A stretch of 64,000 bases of DNA from an uncultured Kangiellaceae bacterium (lineage in GTDB: Bacteria > Pseudomonadota > Gammaproteobacteria > Enterobacterales > Kangiellaceae): positions 1 through 64,000 of the forward strand of contig CAJQOL010000033.1 of the NCBI GenBank assembly GCA_905479925.1, written 5' to 3'. This document shows, one piece after another, positions 36,656-46,281 of this stretch; position 1 is the first letter of the stretch; every line of letters starts with the position of its first letter. The notes under the pieces are model-generated. The model had not been told where the DNA came from. It was given only the letters and a program-made list of their open reading frames with translations, and ran no database searches. Both the position numbers and the translations under genes were made by a program.

Positions 36656-38428
36656 ATGAATTATAATAATCTTTCAAATTTAAAAAGCAAAAATGAGGAG
36701 TCGTCCACATCTATTGAGCCTACTGCTTTAACAGAGGCTTTGTGTTTATTGGACCCTGCGATTTGGCCTCAATGGAAAGCAACTAATAATCAGAGTGAAA
36801 TTGCTTTTGAAGATGAGGATTTTCAGGAACTAGACCTTTCCGGGCTTGATTTTTCGAAGGTTCGGTTCATAAATTGCCACTTTAACCATTGTAAGTTCCA
36901 AAATACTAACTTTATCTCTGCAAACCTGCACAATTCAGAATTTATACATTGTGATTTTTTAGGCTCAAGTTTTATTGCCGCGGAATTAGATGGTACAGCG
37001 TTCCGAAAGTGTCAGCTAGAGCAAGTAAATTTCCTTACTGCGCAATTTAAGAAAACCATTATAGTTAATACAGATTTAAGCCATATAGATCTGCAAAGTA
37101 TTGATTTAAGAGGAATTACCTTAGACGGTTGCGATTTACGTAAGCAAAACTTAGCCGGTAAGGACCTAAGCTACGCAAGTTTAAAGCGTGCCGACTTAAG
37201 AGGAGCGACACTTAGTAAGGCGATATTTAATCATGCAAACCTATCGTCAGCGTTACTAGCAGCTACTCATGTAGAAAAATGTCAGTTTAAGCACGCTAAT
37301 TTAAGCGGGATCAACCTTTCAACATTAGATCTTTCACAGGCAAATCTTAATTCCGCTAATCTAACCGGTTGTAATTTAAGCGGCACAAACCTTTCCGAGG
37401 CTAACCTCACGAAAGCCAATATTACTAATACGATATTATTTAATATCAACTCTATTGGTTGGGATATAAGCGGAATTTTTTGTGAGTATGCTTATTGGGA
37501 TCAGGACGCCACCACCAAAACTAGCTATTCTGAAAATGAATTCGAAAGAATGTATGCGGAATCGTTGACCATTGATCTTAAGTACGACTTTCGTTTAACC
37601 GCCAATGAAATAGCAACTCTACCAATACTAATAGAACATCTGCAAGCCTGTCATTGGGGCGTCTCGTTAAGACTTAAATCCGTTAAAGATGTTGCCGGTG
37701 GGGCGCTTGTGGAGTTAGTCGTTGATGAAGTTGGGCATTATTCAGTGAAAGAACTGGAAAACTCCTTAAAGGAGGAGTCAAGACGGATTCAAAATGCTCA
37801 ATTGGCAATGCGCGCCGATAAAAATATGACAAAACAGCTGCGGGAAGCCGTTGCGGGCATTAAAGACAAGTTTTGGCCAAGGCTACTAGAGCTAGCGGCT
37901 GAATATGAAATAGATCAGGTTAGAAACTTCTGTGTTTTATTCATTGACCTGAAAGGTTTTACTCAGTGGAGTGATGTCACAATATCTGAACGACTTTCAT
38001 TGTTTAGAGGACTACTAAAGCCGATTTTAGCTAAATGGAACGCTAGTTACCCTAATATGGAAGGTGACTCTCTCCGGGCAACCTTTAAAAATGCACGTTC
38101 AGCTGTTGAGTGCGCTTGGATGATAAGACACGTATTAGTCGCAGCAGAGTTTGAATTAAGGATAGGCATTGATTTAGGCGAGGTGACAATTGTTCATAAT
38201 GAAGTCACTGAGCAGTCTGATTTAGAAGGTTCAGCAGTAAGCATGGCATCTAGATTAGAATCCATGGCTAGTTCTGGACAAATATACGTGTCAGAAAAAG
38301 TTAAACATTATGCCGAACAGCAAACGTCAAATTTCAAGTTCAAACCAGTAAAATCACAGCTGACCAAAAGTATTGGCACAAAGTTGGCTGGTGACTGGAT
38401 TGAAGTTTATGACGTTGAAAAAGTTTAA
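36656..38428 (+). CDS. pentapeptide-repeat protein fused to a class III nucleotidyl-cyclase domain
   Basis: The 590-residue protein has an N-terminal pentapeptide-repeat solenoid from about residue 55 to 270 (runs of A-N/D-L-S-X units such as ANLSGINLSTLDLSQ), a linker of about 150 residues, and a C-terminal class III adenylate/guanylate cyclase domain from about 420 to 585. The first metal aspartate is present (D431 in FIDLKGFT) and the second also (D471 in EGDSL). The purine-selecting lysine position holds N467, and the transition-state asparagine is S529 (AVSMASR), although R533 is kept. Activity and substrate are therefore doubtful. There is no signal or membrane segment, so it is cytosolic. 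The HD-GYP gene downstream is 287 bases away. Confidence 0.85.
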   Translation: MNYNNLSNLKSKNEESSTSIEPTALTEALCLLDPAIWPQWKATNNQSEIAFEDEDFQELDLSGLDFSKVRFINCHFNHCKFQNTNFISANLHNSEFIHCDFLGSSFIAAELDGTAFRKCQLEQVNFLTAQFKKTIIVNTDLSHIDLQSIDLRGITLDGCDLRKQNLAGKDLSYASLKRADLRGATLSKAIFNHANLSSALLAATHVEKCQFKHANLSGINLSTLDLSQANLNSANLTGCNLSGTNLSEANLTKANITNTILFNINSIGWDISGIFCEYAYWDQDATTKTSYSENEFERMYAESLTIDLKYDFRLTANEIATLPILIEHLQACHWGVSLRLKSVKDVAGGALVELVVDEVGHYSVKELENSLKEESRRIQNAQLAMRADKNMTKQLREAVAGIKDKFWPRLLELAAEYEIDQVRNFCVLFIDLKGFTQWSDVTISERLSLFRGLLKPILAKWNASYPNMEGDSLRATFKNARSAVECAWMIRHVLVAAEFELRIGIDLGEVTIVHNEVTEQSDLEGSAVSMASRLESMASSGQIYVSEKVKHYAEQQTSNFKFKPVKSQLTKSIGTKLAGDWIEVYDVEKV

Positions 38429-38542
38429 CCCGAACTAACCTGCTGCTTTCAAATACTCCCACTTCTAGTATCTTCGGCTAAACTTAACCAAGTGACTGTA
38501 GCCTTATTGTTTGTCAATGACACTTTCTCATGGAAAATTCAT

Positions 38543-38570
38543 CGACTAATAAAATGATTTTTATTAGTCG
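38543..38570. repeat. perfect 12-bp inverted repeat before the HD-GYP gene
   Basis: CGACTAATAAAA (38543-38554) and TTTTATTAGTCG (38559-38570) are exact complements around a four-base loop TGAT. No T-run follows, so a terminator is not clear; an operator or attenuator is possible. Confidence 0.6.
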
Positions 38571-38715
38571 TAGAGTGATCGCTTTGTTGTTTTTTAGGCT
38601 ACCTTGTTTTGGTTTGACTATAATTACATGAGGTGCCGATACATGCGAATCCATTTTTTGATGCTAGAATTAACGCACGGCTTTTTGTTGGTTTACCGAT
38701 CTGGATGTCTAATAC

Positions 38716-39951
38716 ATGCTTGTTGAAAAGGACATTGCGAGGGTTAGCGTTGGCAGTTTTGTTGTGTCTATAGCAAAACAAACCGGCAAGAATACCGTTA
38801 AACGCGGCGGCTGGGTGAGAGATCTTCACGCAATTGAAGTTCTAATTGAAAGGGGAGTTGAACGGGTTGTCATCGATACCAGCAAAGTTTTACCTACCGA
38901 GGTAGAAAAGTTAGAAAAGACAGCGCCCTCAGGCCACGAAGACACAAAACTAACGCCCGAATTAAAAGACGAGAGTCCTGTAACCGCTATACCTATGTCG
39001 GAAAGCTTTGCTGAGCAAGCCGGAAAAGCGAAAAAGTTATTTAAAGAGTCAAAAAATATTCAGCGCAAATTACTTGATGATATCGTTTGTGGAAGAGATG
39101 TTGAGCTTGAGCCTGTTGAGAAAATTACATCGGAAACCACAAAGGCAATATTCGAAAATCCGGATGCACTGGCGTGCGTTATAAATATTCGCCAAAAAGA
39201 TGACTATTTACTCGAACATTCAACGTCAGTTTCAATATTAACGACTATTTTCTCGCGTTATTTAGGTTTTGACGAAGCAACTACCCAAGAAATAGCCGTC
39301 GGCGCCTTTCTGCACGATGCTGGTAAAATTAAAATTGCCGATGAGGTGCTTAATAAACCAGGCCGGCTTACTGTTGAAGAGTTTGAAATCATAAAAACTC
39401 ATGTAAACCATTCGATTGATATAATTTCAAAGATTGAGGGCATAAGTGACTTAAGTGTTCAAGTTGCTGCGTTACATCATGAAAAACTGGATGGCTCCGG
39501 TTATCCATTTGCTTTGACAGATTCTCAAATTTCCATTTATGGACGTATTATAGCAATATGTGACATTTTCGATGCTCTAACCGCTCACAGAGTTTATAAG
39601 GACGGGATTGCTCAAGTGAAAGCTTTTGCTATTTTATTAAGCATGGCGGAGTCAGGCGCTCTAGATAAGAAACTGGTTAGTCAGTTTATTAAGTGTATGG
39701 GTGTATACCCGGTTGGCTCATTAGTCAAACTGAGCTCGAACCAGTTGGCTGTGGTTGAATCTCGTAATAGCGAAGATCCTATTAGGCCCAAAGTAAAAGC
39801 ATTTTACAGTGTCAGTCAGGAAAACTTTTTAGAAAGCCGAGACGTTGATCTGTCCAATAGTCAGCAGGAGCATATTGAGAAGGGAGTTCGCGCTGATGAC
39901 TTTGATCTAGATATGAACAAAATTCTAGAGTTTCTAATTCTAGAAGGCTAG
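38716..39951 (+). CDS. HD-GYP domain cyclic-di-GMP phosphodiesterase
   Basis: The 411-residue protein has an N-terminal DUF3391 domain (residues about 3-70) that ends in RGVERVVIDTSK, a helical linker, and an HD-GYP domain from about 140 to 320. Metal-binding H200/D201 (FLHDAGKI), a second HH pair (ALHHEKLDG) and G262-Y263-P264 are intact, so hydrolysis of cyclic-di-GMP to GMP is expected. It is cytosolic with no sensor beyond DUF3391. The neighbour upstream is the cyclase fusion, so a shared signalling role is possible but unproven. Confidence 0.92.
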   Translation: MLVEKDIARVSVGSFVVSIAKQTGKNTVKRGGWVRDLHAIEVLIERGVERVVIDTSKVLPTEVEKLEKTAPSGHEDTKLTPELKDESPVTAIPMSESFAEQAGKAKKLFKESKNIQRKLLDDIVCGRDVELEPVEKITSETTKAIFENPDALACVINIRQKDDYLLEHSTSVSILTTIFSRYLGFDEATTQEIAVGAFLHDAGKIKIADEVLNKPGRLTVEEFEIIKTHVNHSIDIISKIEGISDLSVQVAALHHEKLDGSGYPFALTDSQISIYGRIIAICDIFDALTAHRVYKDGIAQVKAFAILLSMAESGALDKKLVSQFIKCMGVYPVGSLVKLSSNQLAVVESRNSEDPIRPKVKAFYSVSQENFLESRDVDLSNSQQEHIEKGVRADDFDLDMNKILEFLILEG

Positions 39952-40253
39952 TACTCGTTTTTACTTCTTGCGACAAAATCTCTTCCAGAGCTATTTTTTC
40001 TAAAAACTTCAATTTTACTTCAAAAAGATTCAATGGCTCTTTGATTTTCTTGGTATTTTTGTTAATGTTTAAGGTCCGCTGATAATAGTTAAACATCTCT
40101 TCCAACCACCTCTTTTTGGCTGAGCTTTTATCACTGGTATAGGCAAGTAGCAGTTGAGTAACTGAAACATGAGTAAATTAGATGTTAACGTCGCAGCTTC
40201 TCTTCCAAATGAAACAATAAAAAAATAATTATCGATTTTTTGGGCTTCTTTTC
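39952..40253. other. gap between HD-GYP and CBM9/DUF5916 genes
   Basis: These 302 bases hold no gene I can support. A minus-strand open frame partly in this gap overlaps the HD-GYP coding sequence for almost half its length and looks accidental. Confidence 0.5.
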
Positions 40254-42485
40254 GTGAAACTATACAAAACTCTTTCTGCGATTATCTTATTGCTGATGCC
40301 GTTTTTGATGACTACATCGCAGGCGTCCGACAAACTCTCAATTCCCCATATCCTGGCAAATATTAACGTCGATGCTTCTCTTGATGAACCTGAGTGGCAA
40401 AACGCTATGGAAATCTCTCTTTCTTATGAGGTTTTCCCTGGCGAAAACAGCCGACCACCAGTAGAAACAACCGCTTGGTTATTTGAAGATGGCAAAAATA
40501 TATACGTTGGCTTTAAAGCTAAAGATAATTCTGAAGAAGACGTAAAGGCCTACCTTTCCCAAAGAGATGACCTTTGGAGCTCAGATTACGTGTCGATTGC
40601 ATTGGATACATTTGGAGATTCTAGAAGAGCATTTCAGTTTTATACTAACGCCGCAGGCGTTCAAGCTGACTCTACAATTGATCAAATTACCGGTAAAACA
40701 GATCTTGGATGGGACGGAATATGGACGAGCCAAGCTAAACAAGACGAAAACGGCTATATTGTGGAAATGGCAATTCCGTTGAAGTCTTTGCGATTTAAAG
40801 AAGGAGATAACCTTAAAACATGGAAGATTAAGTTGTCTAGGGTGTGGCCGCGTGATACGAAACGGGAGTTCTCAAATGTAAAGGACGATAGAAACAATGA
40901 CTGTCAGATTTGTCAGTATCAGCCTGTGGTTGGTTTTAAGACTATCGCCTCAACGAACAACTTAACCCTCATTCCTGCAGTCACCCTTTCTAAGAGTCAA
41001 ACACGTGACACGTCAATAAATCAACAATGGCAAACAAACGATCTAACTGATAGAGCTAGTTTGGATTTGCGGTGGGGAATAGACCAAAATGTTTATCTTA
41101 ATGCCACAGTAAACCCGGATTTTTCGCAAGTGGAAGCCGATGAACTTCAATTACAGGTCAATAAGCGATCGGAGGTATTTACCACCGAAAAAAGAGCGTT
41201 CTTTTTAGATGGTTCTAACTATTTTTCAAACTGGAGCAAGCTGGTACATACCAAACTGTTTGCTGAACCTGACTATGGTTTGAAGCTGACAGGTAAAACA
41301 GGCCCACATAGTTATGGCGTTATCTCCCTTAAGGACAAAGACACTGTGTTTCTGTTACCCGATAACCAAAGCTCTCGGTTTGTTCGGCGAGAAGGAATAG
41401 AAAGCGATAACCAAATTCTTCGCTACCGCTATGACCTTGGCGAAAAAGGCAATGTTGGTTTTACCTATACCAACCGTGACTCTGAAGATTATAGTAATGA
41501 AATGTTGTCAATTGACGGTAAGTACTGGTTTAGTAGTTCTGATTATCTTAAGTTTCAAATGATGACCTCTGATACTCTCAACCCGGATGAAGTGATAGCA
41601 TCTCAACTAGGAATCGATAAGAACCAGTCAGGAAATACGTTATCTGTTAGTTATTTGCATACAAAGAGGGATTGGGATTTATTGGTTACTCACCACCGTT
41701 TCGGAGAGGAGTTTAGGGCTGATGCTGGTTTTGTAAGTCGCAGTGATTGGGTATCTAGTGCGGTTCAGATGCAAAGGCATTGGTATGCTGATAACTCTGA
41801 AGGTTGGTGGAATCAATTTAGTGTAGGGGGGCAGGTTGCTCAAGTTAGTGATACAGACGGAAATGATTTAATTGACCGAAATAACCTAAATATCAACGTG
41901 TTAGGAGCGTATCAGTCTGAATTCGGCATTACCTATTTGGGTGAAATTAAAAACTTTGTTCCCCAGCGAGTTAACAGCAGCGTGGACCCGTCTTTATTCG
42001 AGCAGGAGTTTGATATTGATACATTTGAGGCCTACTTAGAATTTTCGCCAATTGCGGGCTTAGATATTGCTGCAAGCGTAGTGTTTGGTGATGCAATTGA
42101 TTTTTCGACCGCAAATGTTGGTGATATTGTGACCCTTTTACCAAGTGTCAGCTATCAATTAAACCAACATTGGAAGGTGACTTTGGATTACATCAACGAA
42201 ACATTAGACGTTGCCGATAGCGAAGTCTATGATGTTTCCCTCTACAACTTTCGTTCGGCCTACCAAATTGACGTTAATAGTTTTGTTAGACTAACGGTAC
42301 AAGCAAGCGAAGAAGGAAGTGACCGCACTATCGCGTCTCAACTTCTCTATTCTTATCAAGTAAACCCCTATAGCCGCGTTTATTTTGGGTATTCAGATGA
42401 TGGTTTCAAATCCGACATACAAACACAATTTAAACGGACTGACCGGACCTTATTTATGAAGTTTTCCTATGCGTGGCAACTTTAA
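40254..42485 (+). CDS. CBM9-like / DUF5916 outer-membrane protein
   Basis: The 743-residue protein starts at GTG (40254-40256), has a signal peptide (ILLLMPFLMTTSQA), a CBM9-like beta-sandwich of about 200 residues (NVDASLDEPEWQNA, YVGFKAKD, then IPLKSLRFK), and a DUF5916 region predicted as an outer-membrane barrel (NPDFSQVEADELQLQVNKRSEVF, RAFFLDGS) ending MKFSYAWQL. Such proteins are common in marine gammaproteobacteria and Bacteroidetes; their role is unknown, with surface carbohydrate handling often suggested. The DUF481 barrel gene follows after about 100 bases. Confidence 0.85.
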   Translation: MKLYKTLSAIILLLMPFLMTTSQASDKLSIPHILANINVDASLDEPEWQNAMEISLSYEVFPGENSRPPVETTAWLFEDGKNIYVGFKAKDNSEEDVKAYLSQRDDLWSSDYVSIALDTFGDSRRAFQFYTNAAGVQADSTIDQITGKTDLGWDGIWTSQAKQDENGYIVEMAIPLKSLRFKEGDNLKTWKIKLSRVWPRDTKREFSNVKDDRNNDCQICQYQPVVGFKTIASTNNLTLIPAVTLSKSQTRDTSINQQWQTNDLTDRASLDLRWGIDQNVYLNATVNPDFSQVEADELQLQVNKRSEVFTTEKRAFFLDGSNYFSNWSKLVHTKLFAEPDYGLKLTGKTGPHSYGVISLKDKDTVFLLPDNQSSRFVRREGIESDNQILRYRYDLGEKGNVGFTYTNRDSEDYSNEMLSIDGKYWFSSSDYLKFQMMTSDTLNPDEVIASQLGIDKNQSGNTLSVSYLHTKRDWDLLVTHHRFGEEFRADAGFVSRSDWVSSAVQMQRHWYADNSEGWWNQFSVGGQVAQVSDTDGNDLIDRNNLNINVLGAYQSEFGITYLGEIKNFVPQRVNSSVDPSLFEQEFDIDTFEAYLEFSPIAGLDIAASVVFGDAIDFSTANVGDIVTLLPSVSYQLNQHWKVTLDYINETLDVADSEVYDVSLYNFRSAYQIDVNSFVRLTVQASEEGSDRTIASQLLYSYQVNPYSRVYFGYSDDGFKSDIQTQFKRTDRTLFMKFSYAWQL

Positions 42486-42582
42486 TATAGCGTAATTCCC
42501 ATTAATTATTAGTTCTAATCGACGTTGTCGCCTGTTATTATACGCGACGTTTTTTAATCAATTGTAAATTTAGGATTCTTAT

Positions 42583-43338
42583 ATGGATATCAAAAAGACT
42601 AGTCTTGGACTTATCTTGTTAACGGCATCTGTCGCTCAAGTTTGTGCGGAAGAAGCTGAAAAGCAACCGGAGTGGAAGTCAAGCGTTGAATTCGGTTATG
42701 TCGCAACGTCAGGTAATACCGAAACAACCACGATAAATGGTGGCTTTGCTGCGAGTTATGAAGTTGAAAAATGGCGTCATGCTTTAGATATAAAGACCAT
42801 CTTTGGCTCTGCGGAGGATGCAACAACCTCTGAAGTAGAAACAAATGCTGAACGGTATTTTATTGAAGGAAAAACGGACTATAAATATTCTAAATCCAGT
42901 TATGCTTTTCTTTTAGCTAACTATGACGATGACCGTTTTTCTGGTAACGATTATCAGAGCTCAGTATCAGGCGGTCGTGGTTTTGCCTTCGAAATGAGTG
43001 AAACATCAAAATTGGATTTGGAAATCGGTATCGGTTATCGTAAATCTAAGCTAAAAGCGACAATTGACCTTCCTGCTGAAACAGTAGAAGAGACTATTTA
43101 TCGCCTAGCTGGAAACTACGTTTGGGATATCACTAAAACGTCCAAGTTTGAGCAAAAGGTATCTACAGAAATAGGTGATGATAATACGGTAACTAAATCT
43201 TATACCGGATTAAGCGCTAATATTGCAGAAAACCTGGCGTTAAAACTATCGCTGACTGCGACACATCAGTCGGATGTTCGTGGTGATATTGAGGAGTTGG
43301 ATACGGTTACTGCTGTAACCATCGTATACAACTTCTAG
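42583..43338 (+). CDS. DUF481-family outer-membrane protein
   Basis: The 251-residue protein has a signal peptide (LGLILLTASVAQVCA) and a barrel-like body with the DUF481 pattern (VEFGYVATSGNTETTTINGG near the mature start, then LANYDDDRFSG and YRLAGNYVWDIT), ending VTIVYNF with terminal phenylalanine. DUF481/YdiY proteins are outer-membrane proteins of unknown role, some salt-induced. AGGA seven bases before the ATG supports the start. It converges on tmcA with a six-base gap. Confidence 0.85.
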   Translation: MDIKKTSLGLILLTASVAQVCAEEAEKQPEWKSSVEFGYVATSGNTETTTINGGFAASYEVEKWRHALDIKTIFGSAEDATTSEVETNAERYFIEGKTDYKYSKSSYAFLLANYDDDRFSGNDYQSSVSGGRGFAFEMSETSKLDLEIGIGYRKSKLKATIDLPAETVEETIYRLAGNYVWDITKTSKFEQKVSTEIGDDNTVTKSYTGLSANIAENLALKLSLTATHQSDVRGDIEELDTVTAVTIVYNF

Positions 43339-43344
43339 TAAAAG

Positions 43345-45495
43345 CTATTTTAGTAGTATCAATAGCGATTCTTTGATTTCTAACTGAGCGGCCTTTTTAC
43401 CGCTCAGTTTGTAGTTTGTCACCAATTCTTGCCAAGAAAATGACCTCATAACTTTGTCAATTAACAAACATTTTCTTGTTGTATCCAAACTAGTCCAGGT
43501 CTTATTCTTGAGTATCTGACTCCAGACAAAGCTATAAATGAGCCAGTCGACCATTTCAAAGCCTCTTGCACCTTCGGTAAATCGAGTAACTTCTTTATAT
43601 ATCCAAGCAGATTCAGCGTTCACAAGCGGCATTGCTATACCTGGATATTGACGGATTTGTTTTTCTAACATATGCAACAAAATATGAGTGTCTATGCTCT
43701 TAAAACTTGAATTTAATCGGTAAGAAAAGCCGTTGGCAAAGTTTTCTAGGCTGTTGGCGATAAGTCTATATTCTGCGTCTGTTTGTGGGCGTAGACTCTT
43801 AATAAATTCAGCCGGGTAGCTGCCACTAGAAGAGTCTTTACGTAAGGCTATTCTATTGCATTGATAACCAAGCTGGTACCAAAACTGTACAACATCTTCT
43901 GCCAGCGAAAAACTAGTGCCAACATGAGTAACAAACTGTTCTGAAGCAAATTCTTCGACGAGTTGTACGAGTCTGCTTGCGATCCCATTCCGCCTATAGT
44001 TTGGGTGAACAGCGACTCGCATTATGCGCCAGAATTTGCAGGTGCCTGCGTTCGATAAACCTTGGAAGGCCATTAAAGACTGGGGCAGAAGGTGGCCATT
44101 TTTACGTTTGCCAGTTGTTTCAATTATTTCGCAGAGTTCGCTACTTAAGTCACCTTCTTGAGTTAGAACAATCACGCCAATGACCGAGTTGCCATCAAGT
44201 GCAGCAAAAACACTGAAACTGCTATCTGAAAGCAACCTTTCTAGGTCTGTCGGCCGTGTTTGATAATGCGCTGTAACTAACAATTGGTAAACTTGTTTTA
44301 GAAGTGCATCATTAATTCTAAGTTGTTGTTGTTCAATCTTTTTAAATTTAAGTTTTTCAAGGCTTAGATCAGCATTGGGGCCAATATTTAAAGTATAATT
44401 CGCAACACTATCGTCCGGTAGTGTCAGGTTGGAGTTTCGTAGACAAAAAGCGTCGAAAACGGCAGATTCAATTGGATCGTTAATCGGCCACCTGAAAGGA
44501 ATGTCTAATTCGAAATGTTTCCACTGTTTGAATCGTTTACTAAGGACAGGTAAAAAGCGCAGAAGAAATCCTTGCCCATTTCCTTCATAGCCATCGGTGG
44601 TTGTTGAAAAGACTACTCGGTTGTATGAGTCAATAAGTTGTAGTAACTGTTGAACGGGAATAGCACCAGCTTCTTCGACAATTAACAGATCAGCTTTTCT
44701 CGGTGCGGCCAATAAAGCGTCTAATGCAACGAAATTAGATGTTAGCTCGGGAGTTTCTTTACTTGAATTTGCTCCAGTTTCATTGTTGGTTGCTAGGTTT
44801 TTGCGTAAATGTGATTGGTAGATGGTTGTTTGGGAGCGATTGGACGCAGTAATAATCACCTTTTTATTAAACTCATTGATTAATTCAGCCGTCGCTATAC
44901 CAAGCGCCGCTGATTTTCCACGTCCTCTGTTGGCGGTAATTACAACAGGCCGTTTGGCATGACCCTTAGCGCAACGCTTAATTGCATCAATAACGGTTCG
45001 TTGATGGCTTAAGAAGTCATTATGTTCCTCAGCAGTTACATCTACATCAGAATAAGAGTGTTGCGCGCTTTTTACCAAGTTTGTTGCGTTTAACCGTTCT
45101 ATTAGTCGCGAAAGGGTAACACTGATTTTTGTTTGAACCGGTTTATTAGGCTGTTGATCTAGTGCCGACTTAGCTAGCCGTTGATTTTCCTTAAACATCA
45201 GCAGGTATAGTTTACCGCCGCCACATAAACAGCCAATAGCTGCAGCAAAACTGTTGGGGTTAAAGTCGTGGCAGTCATAGAATAGGTGATCTATTTCCTG
45301 GCCTAAGTGGCGATTTATCTGCGATGGCAAACAGGTATTAATTTTATCCATCGTAGGTGACATAAAGTCATCGACACTATCACTGACCAGCAGAAGCTCA
45401 TCTCCAGTATTCACGCAGTTTTGCATGCTTACGGCAGCTTGTTGATGGTCAGTTATAAATTCTACTTTGCGGTTTAACGTATACTTTGAAAACAT
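43345..45495 (-). CDS. tmcA: tRNA(Met) cytidine acetyltransferase
   Basis: TmcA makes N4-acetylcytidine at the wobble base of elongator tRNA-Met, using acetyl-CoA and ATP. The 716-residue protein has an N-terminal DUF1726 domain, an RNA-helicase-like ATPase with Walker A ITANRGRGKSA and Walker B-like LLIVEEAGAIP, a GNAT acetyltransferase domain (MRVAVHPNYRRNGIASRLV) and a C-terminal tRNA-binding domain. Length and order are normal. It is the only gene on its strand between DUF481 and DUF4124. Confidence 0.93.
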   Translation of the reverse strand: MFSKYTLNRKVEFITDHQQAAVSMQNCVNTGDELLLVSDSVDDFMSPTMDKINTCLPSQINRHLGQEIDHLFYDCHDFNPNSFAAAIGCLCGGGKLYLLMFKENQRLAKSALDQQPNKPVQTKISVTLSRLIERLNATNLVKSAQHSYSDVDVTAEEHNDFLSHQRTVIDAIKRCAKGHAKRPVVITANRGRGKSAALGIATAELINEFNKKVIITASNRSQTTIYQSHLRKNLATNNETGANSSKETPELTSNFVALDALLAAPRKADLLIVEEAGAIPVQQLLQLIDSYNRVVFSTTTDGYEGNGQGFLLRFLPVLSKRFKQWKHFELDIPFRWPINDPIESAVFDAFCLRNSNLTLPDDSVANYTLNIGPNADLSLEKLKFKKIEQQQLRINDALLKQVYQLLVTAHYQTRPTDLERLLSDSSFSVFAALDGNSVIGVIVLTQEGDLSSELCEIIETTGKRKNGHLLPQSLMAFQGLSNAGTCKFWRIMRVAVHPNYRRNGIASRLVQLVEEFASEQFVTHVGTSFSLAEDVVQFWYQLGYQCNRIALRKDSSSGSYPAEFIKSLRPQTDAEYRLIANSLENFANGFSYRLNSSFKSIDTHILLHMLEKQIRQYPGIAMPLVNAESAWIYKEVTRFTEGARGFEMVDWLIYSFVWSQILKNKTWTSLDTTRKCLLIDKVMRSFSWQELVTNYKLSGKKAAQLEIKESLLILLK

Positions 45496-45586
45496 AAGGG
45501 TTGAAGGATGCTAGTTTTCTCTAGTATATAGCATTTTGAATGTTAAGTTGCTGCTTAAGTCGCTTAAGCTTAAGGGGCATTTCTAC

Positions 45587-45982
45587 TTAGCAGGCTGTTA
45601 ATTTTTTCCATCGAAGCGTGCTTAGTTTCGCGTTTAGTTGGTCGAACTTGTCAGCCTTTAGTTTTACTTTTAGTTTTTTTAGAATAGAAGATATTTCTAC
45701 CTTTAATTTCTCACATTTACTTCTTGTAGTCGAGTTTGCTGTTTTCCTTTTGCGTTTTGCCTGTTTCGGGAGGGGGAAAGCCTTGCTCTCTTTGAAGAGG
45801 GTTGTTTTTAACTCAGGTTTCTCAAACTTTGTGATTTTAACAATTTTCGCGGCGGTAGGTATGCGGTCACTAAAATGTTTCACGCCGTTGTTATCAGTCC
45901 ATTGGTAGATTTTTGCTGCAGAGAGTGACTGGCTTGCTAAAACACTGGATAAAACAAGCAAGTAGAGTGATATTAGTTTCAT
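45587..45982 (-). CDS. DUF4124 exported protein
   Basis: The 131-residue protein has a signal peptide (LYLLVLSSVLASQSLSA) and an N-terminal DUF4124 motif right after it (KIYQWTDNNGVKHFSDRIP), followed by a very basic tail. DUF4124 proteins are small exported proteins of unknown function in gammaproteobacteria. AAGGA six bases before the ATG supports the start. A second DUF4124 protein is encoded at 54957-55334. Confidence 0.85.
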   Translation of the reverse strand: MKLISLYLLVLSSVLASQSLSAAKIYQWTDNNGVKHFSDRIPTAAKIVKITKFEKPELKTTLFKESKAFPLPKQAKRKRKTANSTTRSKCEKLKVEISSILKKLKVKLKADKFDQLNAKLSTLRWKKLTAC

Positions 45983-46281
45983 TGAAAATCCTTTTCATTT
46001 TTTTCCCTATTGAGTTCTTATTATGCTCATTTAACCGCCGACAAAGCTATTCGATGAGGCGTATGTTAATGTAAGATTTGGAGGAATACTCAGTGAGAGA
46101 TATTCCAGTTAGCTTGAAATCGTAATAGTCTTGCAGACAACGGGATGTTCAAAGCAACTAATTATGAATTAGTTGGTCTACACTTTCAGAGATATAAAAC
46201 AGAAATAGAAAAGAAGCGTAAACTAACAAAGATAGGCGCACGCCTTAACCCATAAGGCTAACAAGGTTGTAGCATTGTATT

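Noticed and set aside
39812-40105. Minus-strand open frame of 97 codons at the end of the HD-GYP gene
   Set aside because: Almost half lies antisense to the HD-GYP coding sequence, there is no convincing ribosome-binding site and no recognisable domain.
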